DNA of 64,000 nt from Limnephilus marmoratus (GCA_917880885.1 OU862928.1:10001721-10065720), one strand, 5' to 3'. Positions 10,625 to 21,913 are shown, counted from the stretch's first letter. Translations and numbers: made by a program. The notes: generated from the sequence alone by a model not told the origin.

Positions 10625-12300
10625 TATTTTTTTATTTTATTTTCTTTATTAGGAACATTTACAGGTTTATAACTTTACATGCATTAGAAAATCACAAATT
10701 ACAATAATTAGGTTATAAACCCAATAACGAATGTTCACATCATGCACCAATAATTATTAAAAAGTCTATAATTATAAAGATTTTTTTGTTTAACTTAATA
10801 TTATATAGTTAGGAACTAGATATGTCTAGGGATAACCAAGCTATACTGTATAATATATAAAGATACAGACAAGATAAGATAAGATAAAAACAGAGTAGAA
10901 AAATAACTAAGTGTATATACATATTATATTATAACAATAATGAAAATTGAAAAACACCAGACGTAATGTCGAAAGCGTTAAATGTAAACATATATATAAA
11001 AATATAAGGAAAAGAAAAATAAAAGGGAAATGAAAGTAAAATATTAAAATAAAATGTTCCAGTTTTATGTTAGATTAAAAAGCATTTTTAAATAAGATAA
11101 TTACAAAATAAATTTAAAAAAATTGAAAAACACCAGACGTGTTTAAAAGTGTAAGGTAGAAAAATAATATATAAATGTACACATACATACACATATATAC
11201 ATTCTTTTAAACTTTCAATATAAAAATACATAAAAAATTTCAATACAAAGAATACATAAGAAATTACGGTATCAATTTCGTTGCAATGAATTAAGTTATT
11301 TGTTAATTGATGGATAATTATAAGGCTCCATTAAGTATTTGTCTAAAAGTGCTTAAAGTGCAAGAAAAAATATCGGCATCGATACATTTTTTGTTATAAA
11401 GATTGCAAGTTCTTAATAGGAAAGAATTTTGCCTGAGACTGGTTGAAGCACTTTCGATATGAAACAATGACTTGTCTCTAGTTTTCTTATTCGGGATTCT
11501 AATATTTATTGATGACAAAAGAGCTGGACAGTCAATATGACCACTCAAGACTTTGTATAAGTAAGTCATATCCGCGATGTCTCTCCTACTTCTTAGAGTT
11601 TTAAGTCCATAGTGTTTTATAGAGCTGTCTATGTCATAATAACGCACATGTCTCTTAAAGTTCAAGTGATGTACAAATTTTCTTTGTACAGTTTCTATGC
11701 GCTTTGTGTGTATATTATACAGCGGATTCCATACAGGAGAAGCATATTCAAGATGACTACGAACATAGGAGTAATATAATATTTTGAGGGTATGGATATT
11801 GGTGAACTCTTTTCCAATACGGAATAAAAATCCTAACATGCTCATGGATTTCTTAACAATAGTATCCACATGTGCCTTAAATGAAAGTTTATTGTCAATA
11901 AGAACACCGAGGTCTCGAATTTGATTGATTTTTTTAAGTGCTTGACTGTTCGTAATATGATAATCATGTTCGATTGTTTTTTGGTTTTTTGTAAAGGTAA
12001 TAACGTAACATTTGTCGGTATTCAAGTGGAGAGAGTTGGCAGTACAATAATTATTAAGTCTATTAAGATCTTCTTGAAGTTTATAGCAGTCAGAAATAGA
12101 GTTGATAGAAAGAAATATTTTCATGTCATTAGCAAAGAGCAAAACTTTAGAGTGCTTAAAGCATTTTACAATGTCATTGATAAATATAGTGAAAAGCAAT
12201 GGTAAATATAGTGAAATGTATAAATATAGTGAAAAGCAATGTATGACAATGTTAAAATGTATAAATATAGTGAAAAGCAATGTATGACAATGTTAAAATT
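10625..12300 (-). mobile_element. Non-LTR copy B1, 5'-truncated, inserted in element G
   Basis: Coding part 11318-12280 followed (towards lower coordinates) by a ~690-bp 3' UTR that is nearly the same as the one at 33525-34210, so both belong to one family. The 5' junction region 12179-12300 contains three tandem copies of an approximately 40-bp unit (ATAAATATAGTGAAAAGCAA..., sometimes followed by TGTATGACAATGTTAAAAT), duplicated from the edge of the element. Removing this copy rejoins the TFVIPF and KYLGV parts of element G. Confidence 0.8.
11318..12280 (-). pseudogene. RT palm-to-C-terminus of copy B1 with altered catalytic box
   Basis: The 320-codon frame starts within the GPLLFTIFINDIVKCF palm region and includes the box LLFANDMKIF, where the first catalytic Asp of (F/Y)ADD is Asn. 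It continues through the HLNTDKCYVITFT motif, IRDLGVLIDNKLSF, and the C-terminal domain ending DIFSCTLSTFRQIL. The frame is otherwise open to its natural stop. The copy at 34213-35119 has the same Asn; copy A has Asp. A protein with this box would be expected to lack polymerase activity. Confidence 0.85.
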
Positions 12301-12454
12301 TTTAGGAATGTTTAATTTTAATTCATCGTTTGGATGGATTGCAAATGGAATTACAAATGTTTTTTCACTATTGTGAAAGTGATAGTAAATTAGTGTCGAA
12401 AAAATTCTTAAGCGTGTGATGTCTTCTATGGCATCGATATATTAACTATAGATT

Positions 12455-12963
12455 AGCCCTCCCATACAAAATTCCAATCACAAAGTGACACCACCTACGA
12501 GAAATTTCATAATACAAAAACTACCCATCGAATTCCGTTGCATCTCTTGCGCAACGTAGTTGTTTCACTAGGAAGAAACTAAATATTTTTTTCAAATGTT
12601 ATTTTCTCGAAAAGCTGGCGCTGCCTTGAATTCATATGTTATGTACATATTTTTTAGATATTCATATAACTGATTGAATTGTTAAAAATAAAGTCCGCGA
12701 TAGTCCATAACTAAAATATTTCTAACTGCCTGAAATTTGTGTTTTAAAAATGATCTTCGCAAAGCTAGTAATTCCGTTACCGCGAACTTCCTGGAAAACA
12801 AATTAGCTCCACGCAGACCAACTAAAGGTACAAACCAATGTTTCTTGCGATCTTTTGAATGCGAGATAAAGGACTTTCTTTTTGATAAATGTTTTTGTAA
12901 ACCAATATTTTTGGTTCTGGTGTCATTTTTAAGACCTACACGCCCTGTCTAGATATATTTGGT
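12455..12963. mobile_element. Unclassified ~0.5-kb insertion with 10-bp target repeat
   Basis: The element-G coding sequence is interrupted between two copies of CTTCTATGGC (one ending at about 12434, the other at about 12984). Each copy lies at the codons for AIE, and the reading frame resumes correctly across the gap. The inserted DNA has no convincing terminal inverted repeat and no A-rich tail; it contains a short open frame (12737-12952) with no recognisable domain. A 9-10-bp duplication would suit a Mutator-like element, but this is only a guess. Insert edges are accurate to about 30 bp. Confidence 0.5.
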
Positions 12964-14090
12964 CGAAGCTTCTATGGCCTTTAATTCTACATTTTCCCAA
13001 GTCTTTTCAATACTATTAATACTGTATTACCAAGTCTTTTCAATATTATTAATACTGTATCGTCGGCATATGATGTAATTTGATCATGTGAAGGTTGAAA
13101 AAAAATTGTTTACATATATTGGAAATAGGATTGGTCCAAGCGCTGTACCTTGGGGATTCCAAAGCTTGAAATCTCTTGTTCACTATTAACACGATTGATT
13201 TTTATCACTTGAGGGTGGTTTTTTAAGTAGTTAGTGATCCATTGAATCGCGTTGTATTTTACGCCAATATTATTTAATTTTTTAATAGCATCTCATGGGA
13301 TATGCTATCGAATGCCTTTCTGAGGTCAATAAATATACTCGCATATTTTTTACCTTTATCTAATGATTCGTAAACGTATGAAGTTACGTTAGCAATAGCA
13401 TCTTGTATGCTGAGTGATTTTATTACTATTTTCGTTTGTTTTACTATTTATTCAAAGGTCTTCCCTATATTAGAAATAAGACAGATTGGGCAATAATTCG
13501 TTACTTGGTGTGGATTTCCAGATTTGAAAATAGGTGAGATTATTGTGTTTTTGTAGTTCATTAAAAATATTCCTTTTGTTAAACTTATGTTTATTAAATG
13601 AGTGATGGGTTTTATTAAGTAAGGTTTCATAAATTTTAACATGTGTGCCGTAATAGAATGAAAACCGGGAGACGAACATCCTTTCATATTTTCTATTGTT
13701 TTAAAGATTTCACATTCTGTTGTTGTTTCAAATGTTGAAAGTATATTACGTTTCTGTAAATTTTTATTTTTACGGTTTTCCGGGTTATAAGGCTTACGAA
13801 TATTTTTCGCAAGATTTTTTCCAACATTTGCAAAGAAGGAATTAAATATGTTTGCACATTGTTTAGGCTGTATATTGGCATCTATAATTTTTTTGTCGTT
13901 CAATGTACTTAATTTTTTGTGTTTTTTTTGTCTTGTCTATGGCCAAATTCACAGTTTCCCACATTTGTTTATGGTTATTTTCTGAAGATAATATTTTATT
14001 TAAAAAATAAATCTTCCTTACTTTTTTTTTAATATGAGATGTTAATTTATTTTTATATTTTTTTATAGAAAATATATGCTTTTTTATCAT
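12960..14090 (-). pseudogene. Pre-RT and reverse transcriptase of element G
   Basis: Minus-strand frames give LKPWITKELI (about 14150, pre-RT), KKHIFSIKKYKNKLTSHI, the CANIFNSFFANVG motif, SPGFHSITAHMLKF, TIISPIFKSG (RT fingers, about 13500) and GIPKVQRL (a decayed GIPQG box, about 13140-13170). The palm YADDTVL lies near 13060. Between 13003 and 13068 a 33-bp unit (CCAAGTCTTTTCAATATTA...) is tandemly duplicated just after the catalytic box. Many stops; inactive. Confidence 0.75.
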
Positions 14091-14289
14091 GGGGATTTTG
14101 CAAAGTTGTTCTGTAAAGTTTTTCTTTGTTTCTGGTAGATATTATAAGTTCTTTGGTAATCCAAGGCTTTAAACATCTTAATTTTGATTAAATGTGTGTT
14201 ATTATTTCAGTTTTCGAATTTTTAATGTGTTGTGATAGGTTGGAATATTTCATTAATTTTACTGTTGAAGGAGTTTATTTCTTTCTTCG

Positions 14290-15150
14290 TGTTAGTTGAG
14301 TGGCAGTAAGCGCATTTGGATGGCAGTTCCAGGGACTTATACTCGGAGGTGGGATGATCTTCTGAACAGTGCTTGCATGTTGGTTTATTCATTTTCTTGA
14401 AGCATTTTTGTGCTGTGTGTCCAAATCTTTGACAGTGGAAACCTTAGCTAAGAGGATTACAGTCGTCTACATAAAATCTCACGAATTCTAGATGATTTTT
14501 TTTTTATTTATTTATAAGATGTAGTCTCATTTCGGGATTTGTTTGGAGAATTAAGTTTTTGCTGTTAGTTTTTTTGTTTGAAATGATGGCTTTAAGTTGT
14601 AATATTTTTTTATCTTAGTATTTTTCATATATCATTTTGATGTCGTTGTTTTTTTCAATGACGTCTTCTAAGAATTCTTTTTCAGTATGGTCTTTGCCAA
14701 GACCTTCGAAAAAGTACAAAAGTACTTCCGCTATTATGGTTTTGTCGACTTCCTTTATCTTATCTTTTAATTTTTTGGCCTCTTTTTTTCTGGATATGTT
14801 ATTAAAGGGTTTTTTTTGTTTGTTTGTTTGTTTATTTTTTTTTTTTTTTTAATTTCGCATACTTGATTTCCCAACTGCGATATTTAACTTTTTTGTATTT
14901 TCTCTTTTATTTTTGCTGTGTCTTCTTCTTTTAAGCTTTTTATTATTATAAGAAATCGGTTTTATTGTGTTTGTGGTATTAAGTTTTTTACTGCCGAAGA
15001 GTATGAAAATGAGTTTTTTTGTATTTGTTTTTTTTTTTGAATTTCAAATTTTTCTTGTAATTTAGCTAATTCTATTGCCATGTGGGATATCATTTCCATG
15101 ATGTTATTTATTTCTTTCATCATTTTTGATTTGGTTTCTTTGGTAAGTTT
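14290..15150 (-). pseudogene. CCHC zinc-knuckle ORF1 remnant of element G
   Basis: A clear retroviral-type knuckle CFHCQRFGHTAQKC-like read (about 14395-14445) is followed by CKHCSEDHPTSEYKSLELPSKCAYC (14300-14390). Such arrays bind element RNA in Jockey-type ribonucleoprotein particles. The N-terminal part is riddled with stops and contains long T-runs (14810-14850). The fragment ends at the 3' tail of element I. Confidence 0.7.
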
Positions 15151-15361
15151 ATTTTATTCTATGATAATAATAATAATAATAATCTTAATTCCAGGATGTG
15201 GGGAGGATATTGCAATCCCACACATCCCATATAGTTATACATATTTATATATTTACACAGTAAAGAAATTAGAACATAAATAGAAAATAAAAAAAATAAA
15301 AAAAAAATAACAGTAATAAAAATTAATAAATAAATAATAATACAAAAATAAATAATGAATT

Positions 15362-15555
15362 ATTAGGCCGGGCGTGATCTTGAGTGCGCTCGGGCCCATC
15401 GCTCACTCAGGAGTGGAGCTTGATGCTGGAAGGCTGCGGTCACCAACGTGTTGTCGGAGGCTATTAGCCGCATCCTGGCTCCAGTGACCCGGTGTCTCAT
15501 CAGACTGGCGAATCCATGGAGTCCTAATTCTGTAAACATTGTTGAAGCGCTTCTA
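15362..15555 (-). pseudogene. C-terminal end of element I ORF2
   Basis: Reads ..YRSASTMFTELGLHGFAS.. to a stop after SRSRPA near 15365. It completes the frame that breaks at GFRR (17363) if the intervening copy H is removed: AGA AG + G TAT AGA keeps phase. GC-richer than surrounding DNA. Confidence 0.75.
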
Positions 15556-15560
15556 TACCT

Positions 15561-17357
15561 GAGTGACCTGTGGCAGAGGAGAGAAGGGCAAAGCGTGCTG
15601 CCTTTAAAACTGCACTTAAACAATGCCAAAAAAACTCGACTCAACTTCAGATGGATAAAATAGCAGAGGATTTAGAAAATCGGGACTTCAAAAAATTTTG
15701 GAACAAGTCTAATAAACTATTAAACGTGAGCTGCAAAATCTCATGCAACATACATGGAGAATCGAACCCGGAAGTAATCGCAAACATTTTTAAAGAACAC
15801 TTTACAACTTTACAACTACCACCCCGGCTATCCACTCAAATGAAACGCATCTGACTGCCTATGATGATATCGATCCCATTGTCACAATTAGCATGATAAA
15901 ATCGGCCATCAGTAACATGAAATCTGGAACGTCTGATGGCTTAAGCACCAAACACTTCAAACATGCAGGGGCAGCGGTCATGGAACTAATGGAAACGCTA
16001 TTCACCGATATCTTAAAGTGTGGCTATCTACCTAAAGACACGAAAAAACAATTATAATACCGATAATAAAATTGAAACTGTCAGACATAACTTTAAAGGA
16101 AAACTACAGACCAATATCCATCGCCACGGCTATCGCCCGTATATTTGAACGAGTTCTCTTGGATCAAGTTGGATCTCATTTGACAACAAACGATAATCAG
16201 ATGGGCTTCAAGAGAGAGTGTTCTACGGACTCGGCTATTTTTTGCGTAAAACGGACGTTGGAATACTACAGGAAGAAGAAAACATCAACCTATGCATGCT
16301 TTCTGGACCTAAGTAAGGCTTTTGACCGAGTTTCCCACCCCCTATTATGGAAAAAAACTTAAAAAAAAGAGGTATACCTAGGAAAGTGGTAAAAATCCTC
16401 GAAACTTGGCACCGTCAACAGGAAAATCTTGTAAAGTGGAAAGATGGATTTTCAGCACCTTATTTCCTGAAAAGCGGGGTCAGACAGGGAGGATGTATGT
16501 CCCCAATATTGTTTAACATATACATGGATGAACTAACCCAGGCTAAACAATGCTGGAGTGGGCTGCCACATCGGAGTCAATGTATCAACAACATGAGCTA
16601 CGCAGACGATATGGTTCTGATGGCACCGTCAATAAGGGGATTACGAATCCTCCTGAAGATCTGTGAAGAATTAACACACGAAACCAACATGATCTATAAT
16701 GTGAAAAAAACAGCACTGTTGGTCATAAAATACGGAGAAGGCACAAAAAATATCCCCCCCGCAATTTTGATAGGCGAACTCCTAAAAACAGTAGAATCTA
16801 CCAAATATCTAGGACATATCATCAACAATAAATTAACAGATGATGAAGATATTGACAGGCAGAGGCGCGTACTGAGCATAAAAAGCAACATGCTCAGTAG
16901 AAGATTTCGGTTATGCAATCCACGGGTAAAAAGGACGCTATTCCTAGCCTTCTGCACCACCCTGTACACATGCGAGCTTTGGGCAACCTTAAAAAAAAGA
17001 ACCATGGAAAGGCTTCGGGTGCAATATAACAATGCTTACCGTCTGATGTTTGGACTCCCCAGGCACTGCAGTGCCTCCTTAATGTTGACAGAAGGGCGAA
17101 TTCCAGGATTTAAAGCTCTATTAAGAACCAGGATTGCAGGACTGAGGGGAAGGATAAACCACTCCAGAAACATTCTCATAACATAATCCCGTTCGACTTC
17201 AGGATCGAGCTTGGAAGAACATTGGAGGAAAACACTGGCTCCCATAACCCCAGACTGATTTTTTTATTTAGTTTTTACTGACATTTTTATTTTCTTCTTC
17301 TTATTACCATATTTTATAAATATCTATGTGTTTTATGTATGTACTTACACATTATAT
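15561..17357 (+). mobile_element. L2/CR1-like copy H, inserted in opposite orientation in element I
   Basis: The 1797-bp insert is flanked by TACCT (15556-15560 and 17358-17362). It is a 5'-truncated relative of the element it entered: the linker reads ERRAKRAAFKTALKQCQ at about 15573, where element I has DERKRKRKEFKRALKHCQ. Its 3' UTR is about 100 bp. The short 5-bp duplication alone would be weak; the in-phase rejoining of the host element is the stronger evidence. Confidence 0.75.
15573..17260 (+). pseudogene. ORF2 linker and reverse transcriptase of copy H
   Basis: Linker 15573-15854, frame break, RT fingers 16072-16362 (ENYRPISIATAIARIFERVL, FLDLSKAFDRVSH), a one-step frame change, then 16347-17186 with GVRQGGCMSPILFN (about 16475), catalytic YADD (about 16595), KYLGHII (about 16800) and a C-terminal domain. 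A TAA at 17184-17186 interrupts the C-terminus, which otherwise continues to about 17260. The catalytic aspartates are intact, but about three lesions separate the protein into pieces. Confidence 0.85.
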
Positions 17358-17362
17358 TACCT

Positions 17363-18048
17363 TCTGAATCCAAATATGATTCTGCACGCATCATTATATT
17401 GGATCCGGAGACGTTGCATTGAGCTTACTTGGTATTGATACCATGTTTCACATATATACAGGCTAGTGCAGAATGCATTAAATAATGTTTTTTTAACATT
17501 ATTGCTGCATCGGAAGAATCTTCGGGCAATCATATTTGACAAAACACTGATACTTCTCCTCTGTCGTTCAATATCACCATCATCCGAGAGGTCTTCAGTG
17601 ATGATGTGCCCCAAGTATTTTACATTCGTAGATGTGCTTATGGTTTCCTCGTTAAGTTGTACGGGGAGCATCTTCTCGGGATTTTTTCCATGGTGGAATG
17701 CAATTAGCTCCGTTTTCTTGGGGTTGTACATCATGTTGTGGTTAATTGCGTATTCCTCACAGATTTTTAGTAATATTCTCAACCCCTTGATCGATGGAGC
17801 TAGGAGAATCATGTCGTCCGCATAGCTAATGTGATTTAGGCACCGATTATTGATACGACAGCCCGCACTGGTATCCAAGCGATTTGATAATTCGTCCATG
17901 TAACATTAAACAGGATTGGGGACATACACCCTCCTTGCCTTACTCCTGATCGCAAGTATATGGGTTGGGAGTATGTACTTGCCCACCGTACAACGTTTTC
18001 CTGCTGGGAGTGCCATCGGGATAGTGTGTTGATATACATGGTAGGTAT
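17363..18048 (-). pseudogene. RT palm of element I
   Basis: Reads from IPTMYINTLSRWHSQQENVV (continuing the frame broken at 19088) through GVRQGGCMSPILFN, a frame change near 17895, YADDMILLAPS (about 17810), KYLGHIITEDL (about 17610) and ..YNDACRIIFGFRR at the junction with copy H. Catalytic Asp-Asp is present. Confidence 0.85.
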
Positions 18049-18119
18049 ATTTCTACCTAGCCCCGCCATTAAAAATACACAAATGTAAAAATTCATCTCT
18101 AAACCGGAACTGTGACTGC

Positions 18120-18764
18120 CCATGCCTAGAGCAAGTAAACATTATCAAATATTTAGGAGTAACCTTCGATACACACCTGAATTGGAAGCAACATATACAT
18201 AATACTACAAACAAAATCCGAAAATCTATATACTTTTTCAAACAAACACGCAATTTCCTTAACCTAAAACTTTTAAAAACACTATATTACTCATTGTGCC
18301 AATCTCACATCGAATACGGAATTCTAGCCTGGGGTAATGCATATTCCAATGCCCTTGATCCCATCATGAAAGCACAAAAACTAATCATAAAAATAATTCT
18401 TAAAATGCCGCTTACTACCAGCACGGATACTATCTTCAATTCCTTCAACGTTATGGACATAAAACAGCTCTACTCAAGATCCATATTACTTAATTTACAC
18501 AAAAACAACAAAACACCATACAAAGCTACACAAACAATACACAATACCCGAGCCAAAAACAACGAACTTCTCCAAACTCCTTTTTTCAAAACCACCTTTG
18601 GGCAAAGACACTCTAAATACATAGCTTGCAAACTATACAATACACTACCAACTATGATCCGACAAAGTGACTCCTTTACAAAATTCAAACAAGATATTAA
18701 AAAATGGATTATAAGTATTGGACGCCACACTATCACAAATATCTGTAAAATAAATCACACATAG
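18120..18764 (+). pseudogene. Jockey RT C-terminal domain (element J)
   Basis: Open from CLEQVNIIKYLGVTFDTHLNW (post-palm motif) through YSLCQSHIEYGILAWGNAYSN, FGQRHSKYIACKLYNTLP and a stop at 18762-18764. No frame lesion was seen in the part retained, so the insertion is fairly recent; it lacks the polymerase core because of 5' truncation. Confidence 0.85.
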
Positions 18765-18989
18765 ACAGAAATAACTATTCACATACAACCTAACCCATAT
18801 AAAATAAATAAAAATAATGGAATCCTGTCAAATTTAACCTATAAATAGATTAGGCAGAATTTATTTCATTACTCCATCTCCAACATTTATCTCTTTAAAA
18901 GATTTACAACCCTTCCAATCACCCTTCTGTTTTCATGTATTTTACCTGTAATATCCTTGTAACTACTATATTCATTTATATACCTGTAC

Positions 18990-19026
18990 GCCTGTCTCGA
19001 CACAGGTATACCCTAGTGAGACAGGC
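18990..19026 (+). other. Two-tier 3' UTR hairpin, element J
   Basis: A perfect 9-bp outer stem GCCTGTCTC/GAGACAGGC encloses GACAC, a short inner AGG/CCT stem and AGT. It lies 54 bp from the element 3' end. Confidence 0.75.
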
Positions 19027-19089
19027 ATACAAATAAAACCATTGTAAATATATTTTATTATAGATAAATAAATAAATAAAATTTCTAGT

Positions 19090-20261
19090 TTTCAATTTCT
19101 CCCATAAGGTTTTATGACAGACCCTGTCGAACGCTTTACTTAGATCTAAGAAACATCCGTAAACAGTAGTTTTTCGTTTTCTATAAAATTCTATCATTTG
19201 CTTTGCGGAGTATATTGCCTTATTAGTGGATAATTTATACTTAAAACCCATCTGGTTGTCTTTAGAAGTGAGTTTACCTTCTATTTCATTTAGAATTCCC
19301 TTTCAAATAGTCTTGCAATTATAGTTGCGCTGGAGTTGTTCATGTCAGGCTGTCCCGATTTCAGAATCGGGGTTATAATTGTTTTCGTCATTGTACTCGG
19401 TAGATGGTTGCTTTTGAGGATTGCGTTGAACAGAATGTTTAATAGTTTAGGTATGTATGTACCTCCGTACCTTATATGTTCAATGCTTAAACTATTATAT
19501 CCCGGATATTTACCGGCCTTAGTAGCTTTGATGGCCTTCATTATATTGTTTTCAGACAGGTAGACATTTTGTCCATCATGTTCCATAATATCGGGAGAAG
19601 TCGGTGCTTCATTTCCAGAAATATCTGCAAAGGTTCTTCTAAATGTTCTGGCGATTTCCTCTGTATTTGTGGACCCGTCAATTTGGCTGGCGATTCGAGT
19701 TTTTGGTGTGATCAGGTTGTTGCTTTTTTTCCAAAACTAAGCGAACTGTTTTTTGTCAAGCGACTTTACGATATCGTCCATCTTTGTTTGTTCGGCAGAG
19801 CTCTGGCAGTGTTTGAGGGCTCTTTTGAACTCCTTCCTTTTCCGTTTTCTTTCATCCGCAATGGGGCCATGCGATGGTCTCCCATTTTGAATCCACATCA
19901 TCAATGCTGATCTGGATTTTTCATACTGTTCCTTGACTTTTTGGTTCCACCCGGCAATGTGACAATATGTTTTTGGTTCGCTTTGATTGCTCTCTCGATA
20001 AAATACAATGTTGGCAGCAATTCTTAGGGCTTCCACGATATCTGTGTACATATTGTCCATGTTTTGTATATGATCCCATATGTCACATGTAGACTCAGAA
20101 TTACATATGGATTCGGAGTATCTTTGATAAATTACACTGAGTAATGCTTCTGCCACAGACGTATATTCATTGATTTTATTGTTGTTGGTCCTTCTCCATA
20201 TTATGTTATTAGGCTGTTGCGGGGCATTAAAGATGGTTGCAGGTAGGTTTTCAGCAGCCAT
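19090..20261 (-). pseudogene. Linker and RT fingers of element I
   Basis: 20261-19737 encodes the linker (..ICNSESTCDIWDHIQ.., HIAGWNQKVKEQYEKSRSA). After a frame break 19586-19290 reads SLSIEHIRYGG..TIITPILKSGQPD, and 19251-19090 reads MGFKYKLSTNKAIYSAKQMIEF then CFLDLSKAFDRVCH. The NYRPIS box is lost in the deletion between the last two pieces. Confidence 0.8.
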
Positions 20262-20316
20262 TACACAAGATGTCGGCCGGTAATCGGACTAGTCAGTATC
20301 ATAGTGTATGTGCAGA

Positions 20317-20979
20317 TTATGTATGTATTTTGTCCTTGAGATTATTGGTGCATATACAATGATCGAGCCAGGAAGTGGTATTGTGTGCATCGCTAATGTA
20401 TGTATAGGTGTCATTGGGTAGTCTTTCCATATCGATACAACTGTAGTTATTATCAGTGCAGAAAAATGATAACTCTTTCCCAAATATAGAAGATGGGTGA
20501 GCGTTGAAATCTCCCATCACGATGGTTTCAGAGTATTCGTTCTCTTGAATGATTGTATGTATTTTGGACAGGTAGTTGGTGAAGTCGGTAAGGTTATCCG
20601 CATGACATACCGGCATGTAGACAGTCAATATACATATTATTCCTCCGTTGGTGGTTATTTGTATACCAGCGATGCGGTCATCTCCACGTGGTATTACGGA
20701 AGCTTGCAGTTCATTCCTCCAAAGTGCCGCGACATATTCGTAGGGTCGTCTCCGTAGTGGTCCATTAGCTAAATCTACAGCAGACGTGCCCCATCCCTGA
20801 AAGTTCGGATGAGTTTTGGATATATTAGATGTTTCGTTTTGTAATAGCCACGTTTCTTGCAAAAGTATTACATCGTAGATATTGCACATATCTACAATGA
20901 AGTTAACGTTTCTTTTAAAGCTTTTACAGTTTATTGAGATTATCTTAATTTTGTTCTTTTCCATTGTATTTTTTTTCAA
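20317..20979 (-). pseudogene. Apurinic-type endonuclease domain of element I
   Basis: Open frame of 220 codons with the usual order of EN motifs: ISINCKSFKRN (about 20935), LLQETWL, VYMPV (about 20600), MGDFNAHPS (about 20510) and SWLDH near the end (His general base). All expected catalytic positions (Asn, Glu, Asp/Asn, His) are visible. A single frame change near 20300 separates it from the linker. The enzyme nicks target DNA to prime reverse transcription. Confidence 0.88.
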
Positions 20980-21041
20980 TAAATTTTTGGAAGACAGTAC
21001 CTATTGGCCAAAATTCTTTGTTCATGTAGGTTTTAAAATCC

Positions 21042-21628
21042 TTATTCGTTATAGTTAGCGTAAAGGATCCATACTGTGTGGGATTTCGTTGTGTTATTTT
21101 TTTCCACTTGGACGTTATTTTCTGTTATTTTGCTAATGATAAAGTTCCTAATATTGTTTTCGGTTACGCTGTTGTCAAACCTCAACACGTAGAGCGTTGT
21201 TTTTAATTCGGCAATTTTGAGTGAGTTATCCGTCGCAGTTCCTGTTATATTTCTTGATCTACGTGGTTTTTTGGTAACAGTTTTAAAACCTTCAGTATTA
21301 GAGTCCGTTAACTCTGGTTTATACGCATTTTTGTCATATTGTTTGTGTACATTTGGAGCTACATCACGGTGTTGTACCTGTGATGGTTTTTCTTGTGGAC
21401 GAGAGTTAGATGCAACTATGGTACTCCACGGTTGCGATGTATGCAAGAGGGGAGATGCGGATGGCGTTATTGTATTATTACAGTGGGCATCGTCAAGTAG
21501 TTTATTAAGTAGCAAGTTCGTATCCTAGCACTACCGGTAGTATCTAGCACTATGATCGTATGTAAGTCACATATGTTTTTTTTCGCCTTTGTGATGAAGG
21601 CATTTGGATCAACCGCTTCCTCCATTTT
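21042..21628 (-). pseudogene. ORF1 of element I
   Basis: An ATG at about 21628 opens MEEAVDPNAFITKAKKN. A frame slip near 21525 leads to a 157-codon frame rich in Asn, Ser and Thr (KPSQVQHRDVAPNVHKQ.. VLRFDNSVTENNIRNFIISK). The last part looks like an RNA-recognition-like fold used by ORF1 proteins, but no zinc knuckle is seen. Assignment by position and order relative to the EN domain. Confidence 0.6.
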
Positions 21629-21913
21629 CACTGGTTATTTTATAATTTATTTTCGGTTAATTTATATTTTTAAAATTTGTATAGGTTTGAAGGTGTTATT
21701 TTATTTGGTCGCCGCTTACTCGTGCCCAACACCATTAGTTTAGGCGACACTGATTATTTAATCTATGGTAACCTATGCAACTAATTCAACGTTTCAACCT
21801 TAACCGGAACGTACGCCTGCACCGCTGCATCGTGACAGTATATGTATTATTAATCCCGGGCTGGGTGCTGCTTGCCCTAACCCTTTGCGCTCGCAATAAG
21901 TGGGGTCTCCAAT

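Larger units (their letters stand above)
9890..15165 (-). mobile_element. Jockey-like retrotransposon G, degraded and split by two insertions
   Basis: Read from high to low coordinate: ORF1 (15150-14290, CCHC knuckles), pre-RT (14200-13905), RT fingers (13900-13450), palm with YADDTVL (about 13060), then a ~0.5-kb insertion. The frame resumes at 12455 (AIEDITRLRIF, NLLSLS, TFVIPF), is cut again by copy B1 (about 12300-10625), and continues as NKIKYLGVIID and the C-terminal domain to about 9900. The three pieces align in order with the uninterrupted protein of the element at 29140-30670. The endonuclease domain is missing, so ORF1 runs directly into the pre-RT region: an internal deletion. Confidence 0.72.
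18056..19080 (+). mobile_element. Jockey-like 3' end J inserted in element I
   Basis: The 1025-bp 5'-truncated insert is flanked by ATTTCTA (18049-18055 and 19081-19087). It carries the RT C-terminal region, a 3' UTR with a strong hairpin (18990-19026) and a TAAA-type tail. Without it the host frame reads LKTRN-IPTMY continuously. Its protein closely resembles the C-terminus of the element at 26256-28586. Confidence 0.88.
15166..21740 (-). mobile_element. L2/CR1-group non-LTR retrotransposon I, near full length, two insertions
   Basis: From high to low coordinate: ORF1 start (ATG near 21628), ORF1 to 21042, endonuclease 20979-20317, linker 20261-19737, RT in pieces 19586-19090, 18048-17363 and 15555-15362, then a 3' UTR (15362-15190) ending in ATT repeats (15165-15185). 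It is cut at 19081 by a Jockey 3' end and at 17357/15561 by a sister copy; both joins restore the reading frame. Near the tail, GGATGTG.GGGATTG and its complement form a hairpin (about 15195-15230). Clade placement rests on GVRQGGCMSP and YADDMILLAPS.KGL motifs. Confidence 0.8.

Noticed and set aside
12737..12952. 71-codon open frame as a gene
   Set aside because: Lies within an insertion of unknown class and shows no recognisable domain.
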